From Myroides profundi (GTDB lineage: Bacteria > Bacteroidota > Bacteroidia > Flavobacteriales > Flavobacteriaceae), in NCBI RefSeq assembly GCF_000833025.1, contig NZ_CP010817.1, positions 558,001 through 622,000 of the forward strand: 64,000 nt of DNA, read 5' to 3'. The translations under genes and the position numbers were made by a program. Numbering within the stretch: the stretch's first letter is position 1; each line of letters opens with the position of its first letter. Below the pieces are notes generated by a model. That model was not told the DNA's origin, did no database searches, and saw only the letters and a program-made list of their open reading frames with translations. Shown here in pieces: positions 43,172 to 52,898 of the stretch.

Positions 43172-44611
43172 ATGATAAATCGCTACCTCCTAAAAGGAGC
43201 TTGTATAATGTTGTGTTTATATTGTTCTTTTGCGAGGGGACAAGAGCGTACTCTATGGTCATTAGAGAAGTGTATCGACTATGCAATAGAGAATAATATA
43301 CGCATTAAACAATATGAGTTAGACGAGCAGAGTGCTATGATTAATAAAGATATCGCGATAGGTAGCTTTATGCCTAATGTCAATCTAACAGGAAACCATT
43401 CGTGGACTATCACAGATCAGCCAGATCAGTTAACAGGAGCTCTGGGAAGTAAGACTATTCAAGCTACCACTGTGGGGCTTGGGGTAAATGTGGACTTGTA
43501 CAGTGGACTGAAGAAACAGAATATGCTTGTGAAAGCTCGTTTATCAGAGTTAGCTTCTCAATATAAGCTGCAAAAGATGAAGGAAGATATTGCGTTAAAT
43601 GTGATTAATTCCTATTTGCAAATCTTGTTTAATAAAGAGTTGGTAAAGACTAATCAGACACAATTAGAATACGACAAGAGCCAACAAGAACGTACACAAG
43701 AGTTAGTAAACGAAGGTGTGGTACCTGCAGGTGATTTATTAGAAGCCAAAGCTACTGTAGCTATAGATACACAGCGCTTAATTATTTCACAGAATGAGTT
43801 AGTGATGGCTCGTTTAAACTTAGCTCAATTGCTTCAAATAAGGTCTTATGAGTCTTTTGATATCGTAGATACAGACTATGAAGTGTCAGAGTCGAGTATG
43901 CTTAGTTATAGTCCTCAGGATATTACGGATAGAGCTACTGAGGTATTGACAGATATTAAGACAGCAGAGACGAATGTACTGATGGCAGAAAAGGATGTAA
44001 GTATAGCTAAGTCTGCTTATAGCCCTACTCTACAAGCATTTTATAATCTAGGGACGAATATTAATTACCAAGATAGATTAGTGGGGAGTCGCCTATTAGA
44101 GTCTACTTCTGAAGTGGGATATGTAGAAGGTTCTAATCAGCGTGTATTGAGACAGAATAGTATGGCTGTATACGGTGGACCTAATTCCTTTTTTAATCAA
44201 TTTAGTGATAACTTTAATTCAAATTTTGGTTTAAGTCTAACGATACCTATTTTTAATGGTTTTTCTACGAGAAATAATATCAAATTAAAGAAACTTACGC
44301 TACAGCAGATCGAGAATGAAAGAGAGGTAATTGCACTGAATTTAGAACAGCTCGTATTTAAGGCTTATACAGATACAGAGAGTGCTTATCAGAAGTATGA
44401 GGCGAGTAATGCAAGTCTTGAAGCAAGGAAGCTGTCTCTCGAGTACTCAAAAGAGCGCTATTCTGTTGGCTTAATTAATATCTTTGAACTAAATCAAAAT
44501 CAGACTTTATTTGTGACAGCACAGTCAGACTTATTAAAGTCTAAATATGAATATATTTTTAAAACCAAGATACTAGAGTACTATTTTGGTATTCCACTTT
44601 TTAAAAATTAG
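43172..44611 (+). CDS. TolC-family outer-membrane efflux protein
   Basis: 479 residues: a signal peptide followed by two long coiled-coil/outer-membrane-efflux repeats. LWSLEKCIDYAIENNIRIKQ is the typical N-terminal OEP start, and SLEARKLSLEYSKERYSVGL with INIFELNQNQTLFVTAQSDL is the C-terminal copy. It forms the trimeric exit duct for tripartite pumps. ATG 43172 is chosen over an in-frame TTG 6 bp upstream. The membrane-fusion protein gene follows 4 bp after the stop; no pump gene follows. Confidence 0.94.
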   Translation: MINRYLLKGACIMLCLYCSFARGQERTLWSLEKCIDYAIENNIRIKQYELDEQSAMINKDIAIGSFMPNVNLTGNHSWTITDQPDQLTGALGSKTIQATTVGLGVNVDLYSGLKKQNMLVKARLSELASQYKLQKMKEDIALNVINSYLQILFNKELVKTNQTQLEYDKSQQERTQELVNEGVVPAGDLLEAKATVAIDTQRLIISQNELVMARLNLAQLLQIRSYESFDIVDTDYEVSESSMLSYSPQDITDRATEVLTDIKTAETNVLMAEKDVSIAKSAYSPTLQAFYNLGTNINYQDRLVGSRLLESTSEVGYVEGSNQRVLRQNSMAVYGGPNSFFNQFSDNFNSNFGLSLTIPIFNGFSTRNNIKLKKLTLQQIENEREVIALNLEQLVFKAYTDTESAYQKYEASNASLEARKLSLEYSKERYSVGLINIFELNQNQTLFVTAQSDLLKSKYEYIFKTKILEYYFGIPLFKN

Positions 44612-44615
44612 AGAG

Positions 44616-45866
44616 ATGAAGAAAAAATACATCGTAATAGTTGGTATTGTTATAATAGCTGCTCTAGTAATCAGTAAGTTTGTCTTCGGTAAAGAGGAAG
44701 ACCGCACTCAAGTAGAGGTACTAGAATTAGAAAAGACTAATATCATCGAGACTGTATCAGGTACAGGAAAGATACAACCAGAAATAGAGATTAAAATATC
44801 TTCAGAAGTATCTGGAGAAATCATAAATTTGCCAATCAAAGAGGGACAGGTCGTTAATAAAGGTGATCTACTAGTAGTGATTAACCCAGACTTGTATACT
44901 TCTGCTATGGAGAGAGTGGAAGCGATGTTGGCTACGAGTAAAGCTGGATTATCACAAGCTGAAGCTCAGTTAAAAGAGGCTAAGTCTAATTATGACCGAA
45001 ATAGTAGACTGTATGATAAAGGGGTAATCTCTCGTTCTGAGTGGGATCTTGTAGTGAGAACGTATGAAGTAGCAAAAGCAGCTCAGTCTTCAGCGTACTA
45101 TAATGTAGAGAGCTCTAAGGCAGCACTAGCAGAGTCTAGGGCTAATCTTCTTAGAACTACAATTTATGCGCCTGCTTATGGTACAATCTCTAGAGTGAAT
45201 GTAGAGTTAGGAGAGCGAGTATTAGGTACACAACAGATGGCGGGTACGGAGATATTAAGAGTGGCTAACCTTAGTGGTATGGAAGTAGAAGTAGATATTA
45301 ATGAAAATGATATCGTAAAAGTGAAGTTAGGCGATGAGACAAGAATCAATGTAGATGCCTATCTAAAGAAAGAATTTAGAGGTGTAGTGACTAGTATCTC
45401 TAATTCGGCTTCTAATCAGACTGTATCTGCTGATCAGGTAACAACGTTTAAAGTAAAGATCAAAATCTTAGCAGAATCATACCAAGACTTGGTGAAAAAG
45501 GATATAGAGAATTACTCTCCATTTAGACCAGGTATGACCGCAGCTGTAGATATTATTACTGATGTTAAGAATGACATCTATGCGGTACCTATTAGTGCAG
45601 TAGTTATGAAAACACCTACGGATACTGTGATGAATAAAACAGAAGGGAAAAAGGTGTTTGACAAAGAATTAATGAGAGAAGCAGTATTCGTTAATGACGG
45701 AGGTACTGCTAAGATTAAGTTTGTCAAAACAGGTATAAAAGACGATTCGAATATTCAGATTATAGAAGGGCTTAATGCTAAGGATGTAATTATTACAGGA
45801 CCATATTCGACTGTGAGTAGAATCCTTCAGCATGGAGCTAAAATAGAAGTAGAAAGTAAAAAATAA
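44616..45866 (+). CDS. Periplasmic adaptor (membrane-fusion) protein, HlyD/MacA type
   Basis: 416 residues. One N-terminal membrane anchor (YIVIVGIVIIAALVISKFVF), then a biotinyl-lipoyl half (SEVSGEIINLPIKEGQVVNK), a long alpha-hairpin (~95-180, rich in Ala/Glu/Lys), the second lipoyl half (TIYAPAYGTISRVNVELGER) and beta-barrel domains. A cytoplasmic N-terminus with a TM anchor resembles MacA-like partners of ABC pumps. It would bridge an inner-membrane pump to the TolC protein encoded just before it. Start at ATG 44616; the frame is open upstream but only inside the tolC gene. Confidence 0.93.
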   Translation: MKKKYIVIVGIVIIAALVISKFVFGKEEDRTQVEVLELEKTNIIETVSGTGKIQPEIEIKISSEVSGEIINLPIKEGQVVNKGDLLVVINPDLYTSAMERVEAMLATSKAGLSQAEAQLKEAKSNYDRNSRLYDKGVISRSEWDLVVRTYEVAKAAQSSAYYNVESSKAALAESRANLLRTTIYAPAYGTISRVNVELGERVLGTQQMAGTEILRVANLSGMEVEVDINENDIVKVKLGDETRINVDAYLKKEFRGVVTSISNSASNQTVSADQVTTFKVKIKILAESYQDLVKKDIENYSPFRPGMTAAVDIITDVKNDIYAVPISAVVMKTPTDTVMNKTEGKKVFDKELMREAVFVNDGGTAKIKFVKTGIKDDSNIQIIEGLNAKDVIITGPYSTVSRILQHGAKIEVESKK

Positions 45867-45868
45867 TA

Positions 45869-46540
45869 ATGATAACGATTTTATCTATTGAGACAGCTAC
45901 TAAGAACTGTTCTGTCTCATTATCAGTAAGTGGAGAGGTAATAGCATGTAAGGAGATCGCGGAGGAGAATTTCTCTCATGCCGAAAAACTACATGTTTTT
46001 GTAGAAGAAATATTAAAAGAGAATAATAAGACTTTAAAAGACCTTTCGGCTATAGCGATTAGTCAGGGACCTGGGTCATATACTGGTTTGCGTATTGGAG
46101 TATCTTCTGTGAAGGGATTGTGTTATGGACTATCTATTCCTTTAATAGCATTAGACACTTTAGAGATTTTAGCAAGACAGGTGGAGGTGACAGAAGGACT
46201 TATCGTACCGATGTTGGATGCTAGGCGAATGGAAGTGTTCTCAGCAGTCTTTGATAAAGAGTACAATAAACTAAGCGAAATAGAAGCAATCGTTATTGAT
46301 GAGAATTCTTTTAGTAGCTATAAGGGAACAATGTTACACTTAATAGGAGATGGAGCGATGAAGTGTAAGGAAACATTAGGTACGGAAGGTTTTATGTACT
46401 ATCCTGAGATTACATACCCTTCTGCAAGTGAAATGGGAGTGATGGCTTATGATAAGTATGTGAAAGAAGAGTTTGTGGATGTGGCTTACTTTGAGCCTTT
46501 CTATCTGAAAGACTTTGTTCTAATTCAAAAGAAGAAATAA
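45869..46540 (+). CDS. tsaB: tRNA threonylcarbamoyladenosine synthesis protein TsaB
   Basis: 223 residues, an inactive-homologue partner of TsaD needed to make t6A37 in ANN-decoding tRNAs. It has the ASKHA fold start ILSIETATKNCSVSLSV and the TsaB signature ISQGPGSYTGLRIGVSSVKG. It starts 2 bp after the adaptor stop. A bidirectional hairpin lies between it and the convergent mscS-type gene. Confidence 0.95.
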   Translation: MITILSIETATKNCSVSLSVSGEVIACKEIAEENFSHAEKLHVFVEEILKENNKTLKDLSAIAISQGPGSYTGLRIGVSSVKGLCYGLSIPLIALDTLEILARQVEVTEGLIVPMLDARRMEVFSAVFDKEYNKLSEIEAIVIDENSFSSYKGTMLHLIGDGAMKCKETLGTEGFMYYPEITYPSASEMGVMAYDKYVKEEFVDVAYFEPFYLKDFVLIQKKK

Positions 46541-46546
46541 ATAATA

Positions 46547-46590
46547 ATAAATAAGGGCTAACAATCTATAGATTATTAGCCCTTATTTAT
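46547..46590. terminator. Bidirectional terminator between tsaB and the MscS gene
   Basis: AATAAGGGCTAA and TTAGCCCTTATT form perfect arms around an AT-rich centre that itself pairs (AATC/GATT). T/A runs flank it on both strands. Confidence 0.85.
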
Positions 46591-46604
46591 TGAATGATTA
46601 TCTA

Positions 46605-47372
46605 TTATAGCGCATCACTTATTTCTCTTGCCTTTAAGAGTACATAAGATGTGGCAACTGTAAAGTTATCATTCTCTACCCATATCTGTACAGTATATGT
46701 AATCTTAGTGTCTAATAACTCCTTGATTAATATTCGAGGTCTTGGTTGTGAAAGTACTTTATCATAGGAGTCTAATTCTTCTTGTAGTTTTTCTATAAAG
46801 AGTGTTGTGTTTTTAAGTAGTGTTGTTTGCACTGCTATTTCGGCTCTTCTAAGGTTGTTCTGGGTTATATTTTTGATTTTACCATTAGAGAGTACCCCAT
46901 TAGGAATGTACACTATATTGTTCTGATAGGTAAGTATCTGAGTGGAGAAGATGTGTATGGTAAGTACTTTACCTGTTTCTCCTTGCGCCTCTATAATATC
47001 ACCTATTCTAAATGGTTTAAACAGTATAATTAATACACCTCCAGCGAAATTACTCAATGACCCTTGTAATGAAAGACCAATGGCTAAACTCATCGCACCA
47101 ATAATCGCTACGAATGAACTGGTCTGTATACCAAGTTTTGAGGCGATGATGACAAATAGGAGTATTCGCATTCCCCAGATCAATACATCTAGAATAAAGC
47201 TAGAGAAAGTTGGATCTATATTCTTTTTTAAGAATATTTTTTTTGCTAATCTCTGTAAGAAACGAATAACCCATAGTCCTATACCTAAGATAATAAGTGA
47301 AGTTACTATCTCAGGTATATAGGTAATAATATCTTCAATGTATCTAGATAATAAAGTATCTAATTTTTGCAT
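46605..47372 (-). CDS. Small-conductance mechanosensitive channel, MscS family
   Basis: 255 residues. Three N-terminal membrane helices end in the pore helix region FVAIIGAMSLAIGLSLQGSL and LSNFAGGVLIILFKPFRIGD, followed by the MscS beta domain (IVYIPNGVLSNGKIKNITQN) and a C-terminal alpha/beta domain. It releases solutes on hypo-osmotic shock. It is the smallest MscS type, without extra sensor domains. The ATG is 2 bp after the stop of the upstream thioredoxin-domain gene, so they are co-transcribed. Confidence 0.94.
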   Translation of the reverse strand: MQKLDTLLSRYIEDIITYIPEIVTSLIILGIGLWVIRFLQRLAKKIFLKKNIDPTFSSFILDVLIWGMRILLFVIIASKLGIQTSSFVAIIGAMSLAIGLSLQGSLSNFAGGVLIILFKPFRIGDIIEAQGETGKVLTIHIFSTQILTYQNNIVYIPNGVLSNGKIKNITQNNLRRAEIAVQTTLLKNTTLFIEKLQEELDSYDKVLSQPRPRILIKELLDTKITYTVQIWVENDNFTVATSYVLLKAREISDAL

Positions 47373-47374
47373 AT

Positions 47375-49378
47375 TTATAAAGTATAATTATCTATCTGTG
47401 TATGATCTGTATCAGGTGCTAAGCACGCTCTCTCTATACAAATATAATGTAAAGTCTCTTCTGTAGGTGTATATTTAGCTAAGTAAGGGACAATCGATGG
47501 TGAGGATACTGAGAATACAGAAGCTCTCGTTATTATATTTCTTCTTCTCGATAGGTTGTGTTGAAGAGCATCTGCACCTACCCATGTTAACTCAAATGGT
47601 TGCTCTAAATATAGTTGTAGCAATAGCCAATGTGAGTATGCTGAAGGGTAATCAACCGTAGATAGTACAGTATTCATCATATTAAACGTAAGATCACTGT
47701 AGTAACGATTTTCATATAGCAAACCGAGTTTGTATAAATTCATAGCCATGATCGCGTTAGATGAAGGAATAACATTGTCTTCTGTTTCTATCGCTGGTGT
47801 GATAGTATCTCCTTGATTGTGCTTGCTAAAATAGAAGAACTTACTCTCGTGATCTAAGAAGTGATCTAAAGAGTAGTCCATAAGATTTTTGGCTTCTGTG
47901 ATGTACTGTTGTTCTTCTGTGTGTTCAAATAGATAAATTAATCCTTGTATATAAAAGGCGTAATCATCTAAGAATGCTTCTATCTTGGCATTTCCATCTT
48001 TATATGTACGCAATAGTCCACGCTCTTCACACCATAGGTTATTATGGATGAAAAGGTGTAATGCTTTAGCATGTTCTAGATAAGTTGTATTTTGAGTAGC
48101 TGTGTACGCATCTAATAATCCTGTGATGTACATAGCATTCCACGAAGTGAGTGTTTTGTCATCTAGGCGTGGCTTAGGTCTATTCGCTCTATACTGTCTT
48201 AGAGCTGTTTCCCATTGCTGTTTTTTATTTTCTAAGTCTTCAAGAGAGATATTATTCTCGTTAGCGATATCTATTAATTCACGTGTTTGGATTAATACAT
48301 ATTGGTTGTTCTCCCAATGTCCAAAAGAGTTGATATTAAATACAGTACTAAATAAAGGGTAATCTTGTTGGACTAATTCTTTTAATTCTTCTATGGTCCA
48401 AATATAGAAAGCACCTTCTTCTAGCTGGTTGTGACTGTCTAAACTGTCTGCATCTAGTGCTGAATAATACCCTCCTTCACCATTAGCCCAATTGTTGGTA
48501 ATAAAATTAATTGTCTTGTCAATAACTTCTTTGTAGAGTTTATTGTGAGTACGTTTATATCCATCTGCATATACAGATAACAGTTGTGCATTGTCATAAA
48601 GCATTTTTTCGAAGTGAGGAATATGCCATTTATGATCGACAGAATATCTAGAGAAACCTCCTTCTACTGTATCGAATAGACCTCCCCATGCCATTCTAGT
48701 TAACGTAAGGTCTATGTATTCTAATAGTTGTTGGTCTCTGTGTAATACTCCTTTTTTCTGTAAGTATATTAAATTAGTAGGCATCATGAATTTTGGCGAT
48801 CGTGTATATCCTCCATATTCCCAATCAAAACTCTTCTTCCAATTCTCTAATACAAGTTGAGTATTGAATCTAGATTCCTCTTGTGCTATAGGAGCTTGGC
48901 TAAGAATAGAGATTCCCTCTTGTAGTTGAGTTGCGAAATCTAGTACAGTATCACGTTTTTCTTTGTACAGGTGATGTAACTGTGATAAAGAATCTATCCA
49001 ATTTTGTCTTTTAAAATAAGTTCCTCCCCATATCGGTCTACCATCAGGCAAACAAACAACATTTAAAGGCCATCCTCCTTGTTTCGTCATAATTTGGATT
49101 GCTTTCATATAGAAGTTATCTAGATGAGGAAGTTCTTCACGATCAACCTTGATAGAGATAAAATGTTCGTTCATTAAATCTGCCACCTCTTGGTTCTCAA
49201 AACTTTCTTTCTCCATAACATGACACCAGTGACAAGTCGAATATCCTATGCTAATAACAAGAAGTTTGTCTTCCTGCTCAGCTAGTGTTAAAGTTTCCTT
49301 ATTCCATGCTTTCCAATAAATAGGGTTATTGGCATGTTGTAATAAATAAGGGCTTGATTCTAAGTGTAATAAATTCAT
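47375..49378 (-). CDS. YyaL-type thioredoxin-domain protein (SSP411/SPATA20 family)
   Basis: 667 residues. The N-terminal ~160 form a thioredoxin fold with CHWC (49-52) in ISIGYSTCHWCHVMEKESFE and the surrounding NEHFISIKVDREELPHLDNF; the rest is an alpha/alpha-barrel like N-acylglucosamine 2-epimerase or glycosidases (VEGGFSRYSVDHKWHIPHFE, then GGYYSALDADSLD). The biochemical function of this widespread family is not established. I start at ATG 49378, where the conserved LHLESSPYLLQHANNPIYW begins. The longer frame (to 49495) would add a 39-residue hydrophobic stretch overlying two promoter-like elements. Confidence 0.9.
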   Translation of the reverse strand: MNLLHLESSPYLLQHANNPIYWKAWNKETLTLAEQEDKLLVISIGYSTCHWCHVMEKESFENQEVADLMNEHFISIKVDREELPHLDNFYMKAIQIMTKQGGWPLNVVCLPDGRPIWGGTYFKRQNWIDSLSQLHHLYKEKRDTVLDFATQLQEGISILSQAPIAQEESRFNTQLVLENWKKSFDWEYGGYTRSPKFMMPTNLIYLQKKGVLHRDQQLLEYIDLTLTRMAWGGLFDTVEGGFSRYSVDHKWHIPHFEKMLYDNAQLLSVYADGYKRTHNKLYKEVIDKTINFITNNWANGEGGYYSALDADSLDSHNQLEEGAFYIWTIEELKELVQQDYPLFSTVFNINSFGHWENNQYVLIQTRELIDIANENNISLEDLENKKQQWETALRQYRANRPKPRLDDKTLTSWNAMYITGLLDAYTATQNTTYLEHAKALHLFIHNNLWCEERGLLRTYKDGNAKIEAFLDDYAFYIQGLIYLFEHTEEQQYITEAKNLMDYSLDHFLDHESKFFYFSKHNQGDTITPAIETEDNVIPSSNAIMAMNLYKLGLLYENRYYSDLTFNMMNTVLSTVDYPSAYSHWLLLQLYLEQPFELTWVGADALQHNLSRRRNIITRASVFSVSSPSIVPYLAKYTPTEETLHYICIERACLAPDTDHTQIDNYTL

Positions 49379-49407
49379 GATGAGATTTTGATATTGTTGT
49401 TGCTTAA

Positions 49408-49425
49408 CAAAAGTAGTCAAATGTA
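49408..49425 (-). promoter_or_regulatory. Two candidate -7 elements before the YyaL-type gene
   Basis: On the minus strand TACATTTG (49418-49425) and TACTTTTG (49408-49415) both match TAnnTTTG and lie 29-47 nt before ATG 49378, supporting that start. Confidence 0.4.
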
Positions 49426-49530
49426 TTTTAACTATAAAAAGAAGCAGAAGGATTAATAACGTTAAGTTAACATAGGTATGAATTATTATAATCAATTTTG
49501 CGGCACACTTAATTTAAATAGAATTTATAA

Positions 49531-51810
49531 ATGGAACAGATTTTTATTGTAATGCTTATAGCCTTAGGGGTATTAGCTATTATCGATTTAACTGTTGGAG
49601 TAAGTAACGATGCGGTGAACTTCTTGAATTCAGCATTGGGTTCAAAAGCGGTTACTTTTAAGACAATTATGATTGTAGCTTCACTAGGTATTCTAGTAGG
49701 AGCGATATTTTCAGGAGGGATGATGGAGATAGCCCGAAGTGGTATATTCGTCCCTAGTATGTTCTCCTTTAATGATGTGATGGTCATCTTCCTCGCGGTG
49801 ATGATTACCGATGTACTACTTCTGGATGTGTTTAACTCTTTAGGGTTACCAACGTCTACGACAGTATCTATTGTTTTTGAATTATTAGGTTCTGCAGTAT
49901 GTCTTGCTGTAATCAAAATCGTATCTAATAACGATAGCTGGTCTATGTTGCCAGATTATATCAATACGGAGAAGGCCACCGAGATTGTAGTCAGTATATT
50001 ACTGTCAGTAATACTTTCTTTTACGTTAGGTACTTTAGTACAATACGTTTCTAGGTTGATCTTTACCTTCCAAGTGGAACAAAAGTTGAAATACTTCGGA
50101 GCGATATTCGGAGGGGTAGCTATTACTGCTATTACTTTCTTTATCTTGGTAAAAGGATTAAAAGGTGCAAGTTTTATTACCAAAGAAACTAGCACATGGA
50201 TCGGTAATAATCAGTTAACTATTATAGGACTTAGTTTAGTATTCTGGACTATATTCTCTCAATTATTAATGAGTATATTTAAGTTAAATATACTTAGAGT
50301 AATCATCGTTATCGGAACATTTGCGTTAGCATTAGCGTTCGCTGGTAATGACTTAGTGAACTTTATAGGTGTGCCTATTGCAGCATTCCAATCATTTGAG
50401 TTCTTTATGGCATCGGGACAGTCTCCTGATACTTATATGATGAATAAGTTAGCAGAAGAGAGTGTAGTTGCTCCTTTCTATTTCTTAGCCATTGCAGGTA
50501 TTATCATGGTGTATACTTTATGGACATCTAAGAAAGCGAAGAATGTAATCGAGACAGAAATGAGCTTGGCAAGACAAGATACAGGAAGTACAGAGGAGAA
50601 ATTCTCACCTAATATTCTGTCTAAGGTTATCGTTAGAGGTATGGTGTTAATCGGTATGGGAGTGAATTACTTCTTGCCAAAATCACTACAGCTCAAAATG
50701 GATAAGCGCTTTGAGATTCCTAAGAAACCAAAGAGTAGAACTCCAAAGGATGAACCAGCATTCGATATGGTACGTGCTTCAGTGAACCTTATTGTAGCGA
50801 GTATTTTGATTTCTATAGGTACTTCTATGAAATTACCACTATCAACTACTTATGTGACCTTTATGGTGGCGATGGGTACATCATTTGCCGATAGAGCATG
50901 GGATAGAGACTCAGCTGTGTATCGTGTAGCAGGGGTGTTTAATGTGATAGGTGGTTGGTTCGTAACAGCTATTGTAGCATTTATTGCTTCTTTTGTGATC
51001 GCTTATGTGTTAAAAATAGGAGAGATCTACGCTTTAGTAGGAATGTTAATTCTAGTGGGAATTTTATTATACAGAAGTAATAAAATGTATAATAAGAAGA
51101 CAAAAGAAAAAGCAGATAATGAAGCAAAGTTAGATAGCGTTGATATTATGACTATCCAAGGGGTAGCTTCAGAAAGTTCTTCTCAAATTGCTAATGTGAT
51201 TACAAGAGCAAATGAACTATATACTTCGGTGATAGATGGCGTGGCTCTACAAGAATTGACAGAATTAAAGAAAAGTAGAAAGCAACTTAAGAAGCTAGAG
51301 AAAGAAGTGGATAACTTACGTGGTAATGTATACTTCTTTATTAAAAATCTAGATGAAACTTCTGTGGAAGCTAGTAAATTCTATGTATTGACACTAGGGT
51401 ATCTACAAGATATGATTAAGTCTATCAATTTTATTGCTCAGAATAGTTATACGCATATTGATAATAACCATAAGAAACTGAAGTTTAATCAAATTAGAGA
51501 TTTAAAACTAATTGATAAAAAACTTCAAATATTATTTGATAAAGTAATCGTACTATTTACAGAAGAGAAATTCTCTGAGATAGAAGAAATCCTACAGGAA
51601 AAAGACGATTTAATCGCTACTGTAGATAAGTTAATCCAAAAACAAATCATTCGTATACGTACGACAGAGACAAGTCCTAAAAATAGTAAGTTATACTTCT
51701 CTATTTTATTTGAGACTGATGATCTAATCAAGTCTACAATTGGATTGTTAGAATTGTTTCGAGATTTCGAAATTGACGTTAAGAGGAAGTCATTCAAAAG
51801 AATGAGCTAA
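49531..51810 (+). CDS. Inorganic phosphate transporter (PiT family) with PhoU-like C-terminal domain
   Basis: 759 residues. Two PiT repeats carry the phosphate-transport signatures: GVSNDAVNFLNSALGSKAV with LPTSTTVSIVFELLG in the first, and AGNDLVNFIGVPIAAFQSF with LPLSTTYVTFMVAMG in the second, within ~11 membrane helices. Residues ~545-759 are a soluble helical PhoU-like (DUF47-type) domain (ELTELKKSRKQLKKLEKEVD...). In many bacteria the PhoU-like regulator is a separate gene beside pit; here it is fused. It lies divergent from the YyaL-type gene and has its own terminator. Confidence 0.94.
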   Translation: MEQIFIVMLIALGVLAIIDLTVGVSNDAVNFLNSALGSKAVTFKTIMIVASLGILVGAIFSGGMMEIARSGIFVPSMFSFNDVMVIFLAVMITDVLLLDVFNSLGLPTSTTVSIVFELLGSAVCLAVIKIVSNNDSWSMLPDYINTEKATEIVVSILLSVILSFTLGTLVQYVSRLIFTFQVEQKLKYFGAIFGGVAITAITFFILVKGLKGASFITKETSTWIGNNQLTIIGLSLVFWTIFSQLLMSIFKLNILRVIIVIGTFALALAFAGNDLVNFIGVPIAAFQSFEFFMASGQSPDTYMMNKLAEESVVAPFYFLAIAGIIMVYTLWTSKKAKNVIETEMSLARQDTGSTEEKFSPNILSKVIVRGMVLIGMGVNYFLPKSLQLKMDKRFEIPKKPKSRTPKDEPAFDMVRASVNLIVASILISIGTSMKLPLSTTYVTFMVAMGTSFADRAWDRDSAVYRVAGVFNVIGGWFVTAIVAFIASFVIAYVLKIGEIYALVGMLILVGILLYRSNKMYNKKTKEKADNEAKLDSVDIMTIQGVASESSSQIANVITRANELYTSVIDGVALQELTELKKSRKQLKKLEKEVDNLRGNVYFFIKNLDETSVEASKFYVLTLGYLQDMIKSINFIAQNSYTHIDNNHKKLKFNQIRDLKLIDKKLQILFDKVIVLFTEEKFSEIEEILQEKDDLIATVDKLIQKQIIRIRTTETSPKNSKLYFSILFETDDLIKSTIGLLELFRDFEIDVKRKSFKRMS

Positions 51811-51832
51811 TCTATATTTAATTTAAGTGAAG

Positions 51833-51865
51833 AAATGAGGTTGTCTAGGCAACCTCATTTTGTTT
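51833..51865 (+). terminator. Terminator of the phosphate transporter gene
   Basis: AAATGAGGTTG and CAACCTCATTT around TCTAGG, followed by TGTTTTT. Confidence 0.85.
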
Positions 51866-51931
51866 TTATGGTATTTAGTGTAATGAAGTAGATTTATGAT
51901 TTTCTACCTTCTACTCAGATAATAAGGCATA

Positions 51932-51962
51932 AAAAAGGTAGCATTATAAATGCTACCTTTTT
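51932..51962. terminator. Terminator of the Nfu gene
   Basis: AAAAAGGTAGCAT and ATGCTACCTTTTT around TATAA; T-rich on either strand, so it can act in both directions. Confidence 0.88.
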
Positions 51963-51981
51963 CTTTATATCTAGTTGTTTA

Positions 51982-52881
51982 CTATCCGTTATAAGCTTCT
52001 ACAATGATTTTCTCATCGTTAAGCATATGTCTTAGCATTCCTTCTATACCATTCTTTAAAGTGAATGTAGAAGAAGGACATCCGCTACATGCTCCTTGTA
52101 AAAGTACATGTACAATATTAGACTCTTGGTCATATTTTTGGAAAGCGATATTACCACCATCAGCTTGTACAGCAGGTTTTACGTTTTCTTCAAGGATATT
52201 AATGATGCGTTGAGACTTTTCATCTAAAGAGTCAAAGTGCTCGTCAGCTGCCGCTTCAATTGCTTTAACATCATGAATTAGAGATTCGTCTACTGCTAGA
52301 TTACCATTTTCTAAGAACTCTTTGATAAATGCACGAGTAACTTGTACTAATTGATCCCATTCGAAAGAGTCATATTTAGAAATAGAAACATAGTTCTCAT
52401 CAATGAATACTTCTTTAACGAAAGATTGTTTAAAAAGCTCTTTAGCAAGAGAAGAAGCACTAGCTTCATCTATATTTTTAAACTCTACACCTTTTTTTGT
52501 TAATAATTTATTAGCAACGAATTTAATTACTGAAGGATTTGGAGTTGATTCAGCGTAAATAGTAATTGGTTGCTTTTTTATTTCTTTTTTAGAATCTATT
52601 AAGATTTTCTTACCTTTAGCCAAGAATAGTTCTATCTGATCTGCAACGGTTTCTTTTACATCATCCCACTCGACAATTGAAAATTTTTCGATGGCGATAA
52701 AATTATTTGAGATATAAACCGTTTTAACAAAAGGAAGATAGAATAATTCCTTCGCTAAAGGTGATTCTGCAGTCTCATCAATATTTTTGAACTCGTGGTT
52801 TTCACCCTTAGCTATAAAATCTGGTAAAACAAATTTTATAATTGTTGGGTTTGACGTATTTTGAATTTGTATTTTTGACAT
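51982..52881 (-). CDS. Nfu-type iron-sulfur cluster scaffold with two N-terminal domains
   Basis: 299 residues. Residues ~3-95 and ~105-195 are two copies of the Nfu N-terminal domain; compare NPTIIKFVLPDFIAKGENHE with NPSVIKFVANKLLTKKGVEF, and FKNIDETAESPLAKELFYLP with FKNIDEASASSLAKELFKQS. Residues ~222-299 are the NifU C-terminal domain with the cluster-binding C-x2-C in GACSGCPSSTFTLKNGIEGM. It assembles and transfers [4Fe-4S] clusters. A TAATTTTG promoter element lies 18 nt upstream of the ATG. Confidence 0.93.
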   Translation of the reverse strand: MSKIQIQNTSNPTIIKFVLPDFIAKGENHEFKNIDETAESPLAKELFYLPFVKTVYISNNFIAIEKFSIVEWDDVKETVADQIELFLAKGKKILIDSKKEIKKQPITIYAESTPNPSVIKFVANKLLTKKGVEFKNIDEASASSLAKELFKQSFVKEVFIDENYVSISKYDSFEWDQLVQVTRAFIKEFLENGNLAVDESLIHDVKAIEAAADEHFDSLDEKSQRIINILEENVKPAVQADGGNIAFQKYDQESNIVHVLLQGACSGCPSSTFTLKNGIEGMLRHMLNDEKIIVEAYNG

Positions 52882-52898
52882 GTTAATTTAGTTTTTTT

